Below, piece by piece: positions 10,615 through 22,924 of a stretch of DNA of 64,000 nt (position 1 is its first letter; each line of letters starts with the position of its first letter). The position numbers and the translations under genes were made by a program. The notes under the pieces were generated by a model. The model made no database searches and was not told the origin of the DNA. It saw only the letters and a list, made by a program, of their open reading frames with translations. This DNA is from Dastarcus helophoroides (lineage: Eukaryota; Arthropoda; Insecta; Coleoptera; Bothrideridae), in the NCBI GenBank assembly GCA_028583605.1, contig CM053332.1:16217267-16281266 (forward strand). The letters run 5' to 3'.

Positions 10615-11740
10615 GCTTCATATTCGCCGGGCTAATTGGAGATCAAGAAAGTTTCTCAAATAGAATACAATGAATAAAAGAATCACCAAATATACTGAAA
10701 GCAGAAGTGAAATCACGGCATAAACAAAGCAAGACTTATAATTGCTAAATTGATTATATTCCAAATGGAAAAAGTTACACTGACGTCTAACGCTATACTT
10801 GTGATTGTTCAAACGTCAATGGAACGCTAGTAATATTAACGCATACCATGATAAAAACACGCGCAGCGTGTCTAGGCCTCAAAAATTCCGCTTAATACAA
10901 ATAATGTTACAAAATTATTCATATTTACATCAGCACTTGTTTTTGTACATTTTTTTTCATATTAACGTTGCATCGCATTGTAAAGTTATATTTACACGTA
11001 CAATAATAACCTATATTTCTTTAAAGTTTTGTTCAATTTATTATCATATAATTATAGTATGTTCTGTCAAATTTAACAATTTTACAATATTTGCCCAGCC
11101 TTATGCCCAGGAGGGCGCAAAAAATAACGATTTTTGAGAATTTAAGGCCATGATATCTTTCTTTAGTCGACAATTTTTTTTGGCATAACTGTTTTTTAAT
11201 CGTAAAAAATTATTGGCAAAAATTATGCCCGTTTTTTATTTTTGGTCATCAAAAATTATTTTAGGGCATTTTTTATGTTATCGGCACACACCGTCATCTC
11301 TCTCCCTTTGATCAATATCCCCTATTACTTGAAGAACATTTCTAATGCAATTTTTTAAAAGGATTAGGCTAAGAGGAGCATTTATTGCCAGATATATTTT
11401 GTTTATCTTTGCTTTGTTATTTTTATGATCGAAAAACTAACAAACTGAATTGTGAATAAAGTGAAATGCGTTTTGAAAAATATATTATAGTCACTGTAGC
11501 GCAGGAAACATAAAATAGGCACAAATTAAATTTTTTTGGAAGCTCGCAAGCGTCCAGAAGAGAGAGCCTCAAGGGGGAAAGTAGCAAACTGGATTTTCTG
11601 TGATTGGCTCGCCTGATATGTACCTCTTTCTGTTTGTTTTATAAATGTAATTTTTCTCGAAGTGTCATTTTATTCTAAAAATCTCAATAAGTCTATTTTC
11701 CTTACGCTAACGATTTCTTATCTTTATCCTGTCCTCAACG
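10615..11740. other. AT-rich interior, no gene recognised
   Basis: Interior of the composite element. The + frame at 10805-11137 is Asn/Ile/Phe-rich and looks like noise. A short perfect palindrome (cacgcgcagcgtg) lies near 10858. Words such as ggcaaaaattatgcc recur at 11200-11240. Confidence 0.4.
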
Positions 11741-11744
11741 AGTA

Positions 11745-12420
11745 AGATGTTCCTAAAAGATGGTGACATCGAAATTTTACTAAAATAGCACTTATCACCC
11801 AAAAATCTTCTAGTTGTCAAGTTTCATCGAAGTTTGAGTTTGAAGAAGAAAAACATCCCTAAAAATAGTGATCCTCTCTCTGGAAATCGACAGAACCGTT
11901 TCAGAGAGAAAAAATTGTTCCTCTAGAAGGAAGATATTCCTAATAAGTAAGGACCCGAATTTTAACTAAAATTGCTTTGATATCTAAATCATTTTTCTGA
12001 TCCAAAAATGTCCTAGTTACCAAGTTCATCGTCATTGATAGTCGTTTCGGACATAAAAATTGTTCCTGAAGGAGCAAGATGCCCCTAAAAAATGGTGATT
12101 CTGAATTTAATAGATTGTTTTCTTAAACCAAAAAATCCATAGTTACAAGTTTCATCGAAATCGATAGAAACTTTTCGGAGATAAAAGTTTGTTACTCAAT
12201 GAGGAAGATGTCCCTAATAATGGTGACCTGGAATTTTTACTAAAATTGCTAAATTGCATCCACCTAGATCATCTTCTTGACCCAAATATTCCCTGTCACA
12301 AGTTTCATCAAAACTGATAAGAGTCGTTGCGAAGATAAAAATCATTCCTGTAGGAAGAGAAGTCCCTAAAAAAATTGTCATTTTAAATTTTTACAGATAA
12401 TTTTTCCAATTCAAAAAAAT
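11745..12420. repeat. Degenerate tandem repeat of about 150 bp, block 1
   Basis: Units marked by agatgtccctaaaaatggtg-like blocks at 11747, 11935, 12088, 12207 and 12358, and by aagtttcatcgaaatcgata-like blocks. The spacing is mostly 150 bp, with one shortened unit. Block 2 lies at 14040-14430, so the MITE and foldback copy between them interrupted one original array. Confidence 0.7.
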
Positions 12421-12827
12421 TTTGGTTACCGATGCAAATAGAATGGAACCTAGACTAGAGACATGTTTTTACTGCAAATAATAAAAAAAATACAAAGATT
12501 TAAAATAACCCTCTTTTCTGTCATTTTTTTTTTTCGAAAAATTGAAATATCTTTAAAACTATCAAAGACAGCAATAAACATGTATACATAAACTCACCTT
12601 ATTTTTCTACGTAAAATCCAAATAAAGTATAAAATTTGGGGGTTGTCATTTAAAATAAGAAAATTGATACCTTCTTTCGGTATAACCGGAAGTGGGAGGA
12701 AGTTGAAAATATTTTTGGAAGGCAGTTTAGCTCCGATTAGCCCCACCGACAAAATCAGTTTGCCTTTATAATAAGTGATACTCCATATAAAGGTAACCTC
12801 CCAACTAAAAAAAACACCCGGTATATG

Positions 12828-13524
12828 CAGGGTCCTCCATTAGTGCGTGGACGGAGGATAGCTCCTAAGCCTGAAAAGTTATCAAAATGTGATTTTGTTC
12901 AGTGGTTTTCATCTATAAGGAGCACATTTTAAAATTATTTTCATTTTATTGCACCAATCATATACAGAGTGTTAATATAAACTTACTTTTTTAAATAGAA
13001 CACTCTATATTTTTACATATTTAAATAGCCTTATGAAAAGGCAGCAAAATAATATATGATTTTTTAGTAATTTTTGGATTTGAAAACACCCATCACTCTG
13101 CATCACTAAGTAATATAACACAACAAGTTTATAGTTTATGGAAACTAAAAAGCTATCAATGATTAATTTTGTTGCAAATTGGTCAATACTACATCACACT
13201 GAGTGTTTACAAATGACTGCATCGGAGTCGTATCTCCTGATTTTTGATCCTTCATTAGGAAAACGACCCATCAAAACCCCCATAAGCTCTACATTATTTT
13301 GCTGGATCTTTATAGGGCTATCCAATAATGTAAAAATAAATAGGGTGTTGCATTTTTTAAAAAAAGTAAGTTTGTATCAACACTCTGTATATGATTGGTA
13401 CAGTAAAATGAAAATAATTTTGAAATGTACTCCAAGTATATGTACGTCACTGGGTAAAATTTTATTTTGATATCTTCTCAGGCTTAGGAGCTATTCTCCG
13501 TCCACGCACTAATGGCGGACCCTG
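12828..13524. mobile_element. 697-bp MITE with TIRs of about 240 bp
   Basis: The ends read cagggtcctccattagtgcg on the left and its near-complement on the right (cgcactaatggcggaccctg). The TIR match continues through gtggacggag-gatagctcctaagcctga and, with gaps, to the aacactctgta blocks near 13005 and 13335. The right end is followed by TA; the left is preceded by TG, perhaps a mutated TA. The internal frame at 13138-13470 has no recognisable function. Probably a non-autonomous Tc1/mariner-type element. Confidence 0.85.
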
Positions 13525-13526
13525 TA

Positions 13527-13890
13527 TACTATAGAATCAACAAATATCCTTTTTGTGATTCCTAAGTACCACCACCGATTGGTTCATAGAAGAATCTGTG
13601 GACAACTCCAACAAGTGTCGTATTCAAATAGACAGTAAGGATAATAGCAGTATGGAGCCCAGCTCTTGTTGGAATTGTCTATAAACTAATAGGTACTAGT
13701 ACTTAGAAGTCACATGGAAGATGTCTGTTGAATCTATAGTACATGCTTGCCGGAGCATTTGTCAGCATTTGGGTTGGATATACCAAACTGACGAGATCTA
13801 ATACGATGAAAACCGGTCTTTGGTTTCCAAACTCTGAATCTGATAAATGCTCAAACCTATAGGTCTGTGCATTAGCACGCAGAATCTTTT
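13527..13890. mobile_element. Diverged copy of the 2.7-kb foldback family
   Basis: It shares ggatataccaaactgacgag and other blocks with 3635-3750. It also has a short internal inverted repeat around gtaccaccaccgattggttc (13570) and its complement near 13690. A 12430-12470 fragment of the same family lies just left of the MITE. Confidence 0.7.
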
Positions 13891-14039
13891 CAGATATAAA
13901 TAATGTTTGTTCGAAAGAAAAAATAAGTTCATAAAAAATTAAAAAATGGCGTACCGAAATTTTACTAAAATTGAATCCGTCTACATCTTTTCTTGACACA
14001 AAAATCCCCCATTTACCAAGTTTCGTCGGAATCGATAAA

Positions 14040-14430
14040 GCCCTTTTGGAAATAAAAATTGTTCCTGGAGACTAATGATGTCCCTGACAAAATGCGATCC
14101 CAAATGTATATACTTATTGTTTTCCTAATCCAAAAAACCCGTATTTACCAAATTTCATCGAAATCGATACAACCGTTTCTGTGATAAAAATTTCTTCCTC
14201 AAGGAGCAAGATATCCCTAAAAATGGTGACATCTATCTGTATTATTTTTTCGAACCAAAAAAACCTTGGTTACCAAGTTTCATTGAAGTTGATAGAGCCG
14301 TTTAGGAGATAAAAAAATTTGTTCCTGAAGAATTAAAATGTTCTCAAGAACTGTTGATTTCTAATTTTTACCAAGACATCTATCTGAATCGACTTTTCGA
14401 CTCAAAAAATCCTTAATTAACAATTTTATC
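14040..14430. repeat. Degenerate tandem repeat of about 130-150 bp, block 2
   Basis: Continuation of the array at 11745-12420, with atgtccctgacaaaatgcg, atatccctaaaaatggtga and atgttctcaagaactgttg blocks at 14080, 14208 and 14337. Confidence 0.65.
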
Positions 14431-14629
14431 AAAACCATGGTATATACATATAAACAAATTTAACTCATTTAACAGTATAGGATATATCGAGCACCTGCAG
14501 TTTTCATACATTTTTGAATCAGCAGTGAATGGGTTAAGCAAAATATTCGCTAAAGACAATATATCTGTTATCATTAATTCAGATAAGTATAGTGATTAAT
14601 TCAAAAAAAAGATTATTTCAAATCGAATA

Positions 14630-15309
14630 TACTTTTTATTTATTTCTGTTCGAAACCTATAATTTAGATCAACCAGGACTCTAGGTAAAAATACTTTTTT
14701 TTCAGAAGGTTGCAGCCTACCTATTTTTAAAAAACTTACACCAGTCAATCCTTATACTAATAGAAATTTTCAGTAATTTTACGAAAATGGTTACTCTGCC
14801 GAAACCTAAAAACAAAGGTATTAGACACTTATAATTGGCGATCAAGAAGGACTCTACGTAAGAAATTTTTTTTTCAATAGGTTGCAGCCATCCGATTTTA
14901 ATAAGACTTATACCAGTTATTTTTTATACTAATAGCAATTTTTGGTAATTTTAAGAAAGTGATCACTTTGCTGGAACTAAAAAAAATTGTAATGGAAAAA
15001 TATTTCTATTTAAAAAAACATATTTTATTGCAAAATATAATTTAGATACACACGCACAATATTTGTCATGATATTGTCTACAATTTGATTTTTGAATCAT
15101 CTTTCTAGCTTTATTACTTACAGAGAAAAAAAAGTTTAAAAAATGCTCTGCAAAAAGGGCATTTTTCAAAATTTTTCAAAGACAGTAAACGATAGGCGGT
15201 CAAAACTATGGAAATATGATTACAGATAGGTGACATACTGATTGATATAACATTCGTCACATTTGGCTCTGGGGACAGATTTCCTATGCTTATCCTGCTA
15301 TACCCTTTG
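14630..15309 (-). repeat. Right long inverted repeat
   Basis: Complement of the left arm. It includes the 150-bp units (14650-14960) and the outer part with ataggcggtcaaaactatgg and gataggtgacatactgat. The frame at 14963-15169 is not a gene. Confidence 0.75.
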
Positions 15310-17292
15310 GTTTTATTTTATCGAAATTTTGAATTAATCTCAAAGTTTATAAAAAAAATCCTCAGCTCAAATTTTAGTTTATAATTTGGATAAAATAGTA
15401 AACGCTTCGACAAACAAACTAGAAATTCGTATAGAAAAGTAGCGAACTACATACAAAACTCGTAGCAATAATGTCGGTTTCTTGCCATAAGTCACGTGAT
15501 ATTTTATATAACTTTCGTGCGTTATGTTCATTACACATTTCTCTCGCTTTACTACATCCATCTGTTATTATATTTATGGATTTAATGGTGTAAACCTGAA
15601 GGTTCATAAACTCGAGAATTGTTCATGCAGGTGTATAACATAAGGCAAAATAAAGAAAATAAAACCAATTTAGAAAACTGTTGTATAATCGCAGAAAACC
15701 CCAAGCAACACTGAATGTTTTTAAAGTTAAAATAAACGCAATTTTATTTTAATAAACGTTTATTATACTAATCAGTGTTGTTTGGGACCTTATATGGTAA
15801 TTTTTATCAAATTACAATTTTAGTACAATTTTATATATAAAATATTTTTTCAAATATCAACAACCAATTCGCCTTTTCAAGGATTCTTTAACAAGGAAAT
15901 TCTTCTTTTCCGAAAAAACTGAAATATGCAATTTACGCTCCAAATAAAAATCCAGGCCCTATTTTTGCGTTTGTTATTTCCATCTACATATCAGATGTGG
16001 GATGAACTCCGGCGTATTCCGCCCGAATCAAGGATAGATTCGTTTCCGAGCTCCAATATTGTGCATTTCTGGTGTGAAAATGAGGTATTGTAAACATATC
16101 GAAAAAAATTGCCGCTCACCCGGCCTTCTATATAAATAACGTTTCCTTTTATATCGCGTTAAAATGCGAAGGAAATTGGAACAGACGAGGTGAACTTCGT
16201 TATTTATTTTGTCGGCAAATGAAAGTTTCCCCGAGTTTATTGTGTAAATGTAGATTTCATTTGAATAGATTTTTGACGCCCAGTCGAGTAAAATAAATCT
16301 CGAAGATTTACCGCGTATTCCGAGCCTTTGCATCCCATTTCAATCTTATTTAAATTGAAAATAATAGTTATTGACGCGGACAAGTGTTCTGGAGGAGTTG
16401 AGTCAATAAAGTTTGCAACTTATTTGGTTTCTAAATTAAACAGGTGGGACAAAGCCCGAAGGAAAATTAAATAGCTTCGTTGTATTTAATTAAATTAAAT
16501 TATTTGAAAATATACCTTAGAAATTGGAACCTTTCCAAGTATGATGTAAGATGAGAAGATAAAAAATAATATGCGATTAATTTAATTGTATTATATGGGG
16601 ACAATAAATTCTTATCACGTATAAAACGTCGAGGTTGTTTGGCTAATTTTAGGGACTTAATTAATACGATGAAGAAGCAAACCCAATGTTCAACCACGTA
16701 TGTGATTGAAAATGATTTCTTAGCGACCTATTTCAGTCGAAACAAACACTTAATTAAATGTATTGGAAATATGCTTCAACAGGCGGTCGTATATTAATAA
16801 ATCAAGGGTTGAGGAATCAAGCATCGGTTCCGGAATCCGATTCGATTAGGTATCTCCTGAAATTTCATATTGGTGCTTTATGCTATACTGAACGTGTTCT
16901 TGGGGGAATTTGTTATTGTTTCAATACCTTACATTAGCACAATGGATCGAATGAAGTGGAACACAAATAATCGTGGAGAACTAAATTTCTAGTCCATTAA
17001 TATCTCTCTTAGTAACATCCACATCCATATAATCAAATAACACAAATCAACTATTCAAGCTTATCATTTTGAAGGATTCATTTAAATGGACTTCCAGCTT
17101 TAAGAACAAGAAGAGAACGTGGCTGCATTTCTTCAGCACTAAAGCTCGATTTTTATCAAATTACAAGGTCAACTCCCTTTTAGTGAATAATTATAATAGT
17201 TTTTGGATTTAATTCATTCAAAAAATTCTATAAGTATTTTACTAGTCAAACTACAAAATTACACAACATTTTAAAATTATGTTCAACCTTAC
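15310..17292. other. Unique intronic sequence, no gene recognised
   Basis: Less repetitive, with a higher GC content from 15950 to 16900. The minus-strand frame at 16028-16333 (101 codons) has no recognisable motif or neighbour, so I do not call it a gene. If part of the upstream Elk locus is regulated from this window, this is among the better candidate regions because it is not repeat-derived; that is inference only. Confidence 0.4.
15707..15796. repeat. Very short TIR element or hairpin (about 85 bp)
   Basis: cccaagcaacactga at about 15711 and tcagtgttgtttggg at about 15770-15785 are near-perfect inverted repeats around an AT-rich centre. It could be a miniature element reduced to little more than its ends. 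Confidence 0.5.
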
Positions 17293-17375
17293 TTTTTGGT
17301 GCAAAGATTGAAATATAAATCTCGTCGCCTGAAACCAAGAAAGATTAAAAAACACAAAAAAGGTTGCTCTAACTA
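17293..17375 (+). repeat. Family A snapback repeat, left arm, interrupted by hAT
   Basis: It carries the family A arm (cctgaaaccaagaaagatta, then aaggttgctctaac) and breaks off exactly at the hAT TSD. Confidence 0.85.
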
Positions 17376-19791
17376 AGGGGTCGGCAAACTTTTAAGTCAA
17401 AAGAGCCAACTGCAATAAAAAAATTGGTTTTGAGAATTTCAAAGAGCCACAAATTTTTCTGATTTTACATTTTATTTCAAAATTAAATCCGATACATCAG
17501 ACAAAATATGGGACAGAGAGAGAACCCTTTGACTCATGTAGTCAAACGAAAACATATTTAGTCCAAAAGATCTTTTATTCAAAATTTGGAACTTTATATC
17601 AAAATCTGCCTTTTTCTTGCAAATTCGACTTTTTTTAACTCTTCTCTGTATTTGTCTTTGCTTAAGTTTCTATTTTACTCCTAAAATTAGATTTATTTTC
17701 CTAAATCTTCCTTTCTCCCCAAAGTTGACAATCTGTAAAAATATTTACTTTTTTTTAATTCGACTGACTAAAACATTCTACTTATTTCTGAAAAATTCAT
17801 GTTTTGTCGATTTCTTTATTAAAAAAAGTAAAATTTTGAAGTAATAATTTGGAGATTTGAAATAAAAAAGTTTTGAAGATTTCGACCTTTTCCTCAAAGT
17901 TTTCTTTTTCGAAATTTAGATCTATTCTTAAATTTGACTTTTTCCAAATTACATTTTTTTGACTTTATTCTAAATTGCGACTTTTTCTTGACATTTCTAT
18001 TCTTTTTAAATAACGTTCCTTTTCCAAATTTCACCATTTTCCCCAAATATTGACTTCTGCTAAACATTTAAAGTTTTATTTATTTTCTGGAAACTTCGAC
18101 CTGTTTCCCAAAATTAGGTGTTTCTCGAAATTCCAACTTTTAATTGAAAATTCGATATTTTATTATGTTTCTGCAAGCTGCGATTTTATCGACAAAATTG
18201 GCCTATTTTCAGAATGTTTGACTTTAAAAATTTGATTTTGTTCTTAAAATTTGACTTTCTCTGGGAAACTTTGACCTTTTTTTTAAAGTTCGACACTTTT
18301 CTCGAAACTAGAAGTTTTGTCGACATTTCTTTTTATTTAGAAATTATTTTACCAATTTTTTTAAAATTTGAATTTTTCTGAAAATTTGAACTTTTTTTTA
18401 TTCGTCCTGTTCTCGAAATTTCAAATTTATTCTCAAAATTTAACTTTCTGTGGAAAATTGCATGTTTTTATCAAAATTTTTATCGACTGTTTTAAAGACC
18501 AACAATTTTTTAGGCTTCCAGTTTATTTTTACAATTTTTCTTTTATGTAAAAATTTCAAGTTTTTAAATTTGTTTTGAGTTTCAATCTATTGTCGAAATT
18601 TGACTTCTTTTTGAAATTTTGCCCTTATTTAAGAATTTTAAACAAATTCATTTTTTTTAATCTTAATTTTTCTCAATTTTTTTTCGAAATCTCTTCCTTT
18701 TTCTGAAAATTTGGCTTTTTCTGGAAGATTTGATCTTTTTTTACAGTTAAACACTTCTTGAAATTCTCTTGCAATTTTCTTTCGAAATTATTGTACAAAT
18801 TTGCTCAAAATTTAGATTAATCTGAAAATTTGGTTTTTTTAAATTGTCTTCTCTTCTAAATTTCAAATTTATTCCCAAAATTTAACTTTCTCTGGAAAAT
18901 TGTAAATTTGTTTGCAAAGTTTCGAGCTTTTCTTAAAATTTAGACTTTTTCCTTGAAATTTTTTCCAAAATTTGAGCCTTTTCTTCTTCTCTGTAAGAGT
19001 TTGTTTTTTTAAAATTTCAATTTTTTTTTCTCAGCTTCCAGTTTACTCTTATAATTTCTCTTTTTGAAATTTTGCAATTTTTCAACAAATTCAAAATTTC
19101 AAGTTTTAAATTTGTTTTAGGTTTTAATCCATTGTCAAAATTCGACGTTTTTTTTTCTAAAATTTTCCTTTTTGAAAACTTTCGATAAATTCATTTTTTT
19201 TTTCGAAATTTCTTTCTTTTTCCCTATTAGGCAAATCATTGTTTTAATCTCTTCATTTTTCCCAATTTTTTTTCCAAATCTCCTCCTTTCTCTCAAAAGT
19301 CGGTTTTTTCTGGGAAATTTTGAATTTTTTTTAAAGTTCAACACTTCTCAAAATTTTATTGAAATTTTCTTTCGAAAGTATTTTACCAATTAAAATTCGA
19401 ATTCATCTGAAAATTTGGAGATTTTTTTTAATTCGTCTTGTTCTCGAAATTGAAAATGTATTCTGAAAATTTACATTTGTCCGGGATATTGCAATTTTTT
19501 ATGAACATTTCGAGCTGTTCTAAACTTTTTCCATGAAATTCTTCCTAAAATTAGACATTTTTCTTCTTCACTGAAAAACTTCGACTTTTTTAAAGATTGA
19601 CAATTTTTTTAAGGTTCCACTTAATTTTTACATTTTCTCTTTTCGAAATTTTACTCCATTTCAAAAAATTTAAATTTGTCTAAAAGTTTCAGGTTTTTAA
19701 TTTGTCCTGGGTTTCAGTCTATTGTCGAACTTCTACTTTTTTTTAAGAGCGGCAATTTTCTTTTAAAAGCGCCGCGGTTTGACGACCCCTG
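17376..19791. mobile_element. Non-autonomous hAT element, 8-bp TSD
   Basis: The element is flanked by identical CTCTAACT at 17368-17375 and 19792-19799, the 8-bp TSD expected for hAT. The ends are aaggggtcggcaaac on the left and, read inward from the right, caggggtcgtcaaac, the common hAT tip with one base changed on the left. The left 150 bp (gtcaaaagagccaactgc, then aaagagccacaaat) looks like ordinary hAT subterminal sequence. The rest, from about 17.55 to 19.75 kb, is T-rich degenerate minisatellite with no transposase. The insertion sits in a family A snapback copy. Confidence 0.9.
17550..19760. repeat. T-rich degenerate minisatellite inside the hAT element
   Basis: Units close to GACTTTTTCTGAAAATTT with many variants. 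The open frames (17617, 18050, 18368, 19172) are Phe/Leu/Lys-rich noise. Confidence 0.8.
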
Positions 19792-19807
19792 CTCTAACTT
19801 AACATCT

Positions 19808-20230
19808 ACTACCCCTTTCGATTGAGGGTCTTGATGATGATTTCAGCGATGAATTTGCACCAAAAATTTTGATGGAACGGACTGGTCCTTGGTTATCTTC
19901 AAATATTGAAATACAAATCTTGTCCTCTGAAACCAAGAAAGATTAAAAAACACAAAAAAGGTTGCTCTAACGCGTTTCAATAGCCACGCTATCATCTTCA
20001 GAGAGATAGTATCCCTCTGAAGACGATAGCTTGGCTGTCAATAGTATCTCTCGAAAGATGTTATGTTAGGGCAACCTTTGATGTGTTTTTTAATCTTTCT
20101 TGGTTTCAGGAAACAAGATTTGTATTTTAATTTTTGAAGATAACCAAGGACCAGTCCGTTCCATCAAAATTTTTGGAGCAAATTCATCGCTAAAATCTTC
20201 AGCAAGACCCTCAATCTAAAGGGGTGGTAA
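19808..20230. repeat. Family A snapback repeat, longest copy (full palindrome)
   Basis: Two arms of about 200 bp around a short centre near 20020. The outer ends are ctacccctttcgattgaggg and its complement. Further in are ggaacggactggtccttgg, the ctgaaaccaagaaagatt block, ggttgctctaacgcgttt, and the hammerhead-like core. Other copies end at ttttggtggaacggactgg, so this copy either shows the full element or is inserted into another palindrome. Confidence 0.88.
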
Positions 20231-20269
20231 TTGTTTGTCATAGTTCCAACTAAATGATTTTCTAAAATC

Positions 20270-21560
20270 CAATCAAATCCAACACCTGCAAATCCCCACT
20301 TTTACCTAAAAATTCAACCTTTCCTCCAAATACTTTTTTTCTCGAAATTTCGATTATATTAAAATTCGAATTGTTCTAAAAATCTAAATTTTTTTAAGAA
20401 GTTTTGTCTTCCTTTAAAAACTGAATCTTTTTCTGGGTATTTCGTGTTTCTAAAATTGCATTTTTCGAATGTTTGTTATTTTTCCGAAAATTCTACATCT
20501 TTCAAATTCCCTTTTTTCTCCTAATTTATTGTTAAAATTTAACTTTTTTGAAACTTAGACTTTATTCTCAAACTTTTGTGAAACTAACTTTTAAAACAAG
20601 TTCACATTTCGAAGAAATCTATTGAGAAAAATCCAACGTTTCAAAAAAAATTTTCATAGGAAATCAAAATTCGTAGTCAACATTTCCTAAGAGTTAAAAT
20701 TAAAAAATTGTGACGTCAAATAATTATTTAAAGTACAAGTCATAATTTTCTAATGTTTATCAGTTTTCTTAAAATTCGACTCTTTAAAAATCCTCTTTTT
20801 CTCTCAATTGACCATTAAAATTGGACTTTTTTGGAATTTAGACTTTTTTTCTTAAAATTCTACTTTTTTTTCTTTAATTCTAACTTTCTCTCAGAAACTT
20901 AGTAGCCTCTTTCTTATTTGAAATTAGCTGATATGTCACCCGATCCCATTCACTATTCACAGCCATTACTTTAATTTGTTTAAATAAATCGAACTTTTAA
21001 ATATCGTTTTTTTATAAATATCTGCCTAAATTTAGTATATTTCAGTTTCGATTTTTTAAATTTCGACTTTTAAAATTTCGCCTTTTTTCAAACTTTCGAT
21101 TTTTTTACTGTTATTTAACATATCGAATAGTTCTCCTTTTTGAAAAATTTGACTTTTTAAACATTTGAATTTTTTTTAATTTAAAATCTGCAATTTCAGT
21201 TTCTCTGGAAAAATCAAAATGTCGGTTTTTTTTTAATGAATTTTTCTATAATTCAGATTTAATTTCCAGATTATGAATTTTGTATCAAAATTTCAACTTT
21301 TTTAAAACTTTCGCGAAATTTTGTGAAATTTTGAGAAAATTATTGCTTTAAAATTTTGAGAAAAATCATTGCTTTAAAATTTGGAAAAATATTTTTCTCC
21401 AAAATTTTGATATTTGTCCCAAAAATTTTGACATTTTTCTCGAAAATTTTAATCTTTCTCGAAATTCGACTTTTTCTAGAAATTTCGACTTTTCTCAAAA
21501 TTTGTTTATTTTCCCATAAAATTGGATCGACACTGTGGTATAATTCGTAATATTTCGAAA
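20270..21560. repeat. T-rich degenerate minisatellite
   Basis: Same class as within the hAT element (tttcgactttt, ttttcaaaattt words). No gene. Confidence 0.7.
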
Positions 21561-21989
21561 AACATATTCCTAAGAAAATTTAAAAAAAATGTTTATTTAA
21601 ATTTCCTTTTTTCCCGAAACTTTAAGATGTGATTTAAATCAAAAAACTAAATGGCTGAAAAAAATATTTTTTTGAAAATTTCGTAGCAGGTATGTTGTCA
21701 ACTATTTTCTCGACATTTAAAAATCAGGGGATGGAGATAACGAAATAATTATCATTTCACATCAAATAGTTCAAAAGAATCACTTTAATCTCTCGACGTT
21801 AAACCCAAAATATCAGGATTTTTTAAAAATAAATGTCTTATATTTACTCAAAATTTAAATTTTCTTATATTATATTTTGCTTCAATTGCAAAATTTCTAA
21901 AAAGAATTCTCTACCTTTTTTGGACAATGCAAATTCAATTCTATTGGTTTTTTTCTAAAACTTCCATTGTAAACTACAATAATAAAATT

Positions 21990-22920
21990 CACGATTTCGA
22001 AAAACAAAAAAATTTGAAAAAAGGCGATCTTTAAAAAATAGTCGAAATTTCTTAGATAAAGTTGAATTTTGAGAAAAAAGTTTATTTTTAGAATGAAGTA
22101 AAAATTTCGAAAAAAGCACGCACTTGAAAATTGTCGAAATTTTTATAAAAACCCAAAATTTCGAAGAGGAGGGAACTTTGAAATAAAAGTCGAAACATGC
22201 AGAAAACTCGATTTAATAAAAAACCAAAATTACATATTATTTGAATTTTTAGAAAAGTCGTAAAATTTCAAAAAAACATATTTTGAAAAATTGCGAATTT
22301 TAATAAAATTTCAGAATTTCTAAAAAAAAGTGGAAATTTAAAACAATAATAGAAATTTTCTAGGAAATCACATTTTTGAAAATTGTCGAATATTGGGAAT
22401 TAAATTGAAATTTCGAAAAAGGCCAATATTTTTGAAAAAGGTGAATTTTGGAATAAAAGTTAAAATTTTGAGAAAAAATAAAATTTCCAAGATATATTTT
22501 CCCCAAAATCTCAAAAAATATCGAAAAATTGGGCTTTCTTCTTCTTATTTAGAAAAGACAACAATAAAAATCACAATTTCGAAAAACCAAAAATTTCGAA
22601 AAAAAATGATCTCTAAAAAATAGTCGAAATTTCTTAGAGAAAGTAGAATTTTGAGAAAAAAGTTTAATTTTAGAATGAAGTAGAAATTTCGAAAAAAGCA
22701 CGCACTTTAAAATTGACGAAGTGTTTATACAAACAAAACAATTTTAAGAAGAGGGAACTTTGAAATTAAAGTCGAAACATGCAGAAAACTCGATTTAATA
22801 AAAAACCAAAATTACAAATTATTCGAATTTTTAGAAAAGTCGTAAAATTTCAAGAAAATATATTTAAAAAAAAAGTGCGAATTTTAATAAAAATTTCGGA
22901 ATTTCTAGAAAAAAATTCAC
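21990..22920. repeat. A-rich minisatellite with a 580-bp tandem duplication
   Basis: The segment starting cacgatttcgaaaaacaaa at 21990 recurs from about 22572 (cacaatttcgaaaaacc). Both include the less common phrases aaagcacgcactt and gaaacatgcagaaaactcga, so the duplication is real rather than simple-sequence similarity. The intervening piece 22332-22475 has a relative at 27536-27690. Open frames here are low-complexity Lys/Ile-rich noise. Confidence 0.8.
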
Positions 22921-22924
22921 AGAT

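Larger units (their letters stand above)
8932..15309. mobile_element. Composite element bounded by long inverted repeats, with nested insertions
   Basis: The stretch 8932-9560 reappears in inverted orientation at about 14630-15309. The outer tips share aaagggtatagca plus gataagcatag, and both arms contain 150-bp internal repeats (cagcagagtgaccacttt and gatcgcaaattatagg). Between them lie a decayed DDE transposase (9860-10611), two blocks of a second tandem repeat (11.73-12.42 and 14.04-14.43 kb), a 697-bp MITE and a foldback copy. The simplest reading is one old DNA transposon of about 6.4 kb with complex subterminal repeats that later took in other elements. Alternatively, two independent inverted copies of a repeat may happen to flank the transposase. 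Confidence 0.65.

Noticed and set aside
16028..16333. 101-codon minus-strand open frame as a gene
   Set aside because: No recognisable motif, no splice or neighbour support, and an ordinary length for chance in less AT-rich intron.
18050..19393. Small hydrophobic membrane proteins in the T-rich block
   Set aside because: Low-complexity translation of minisatellite within a hAT element; any frame of such DNA looks hydrophobic.
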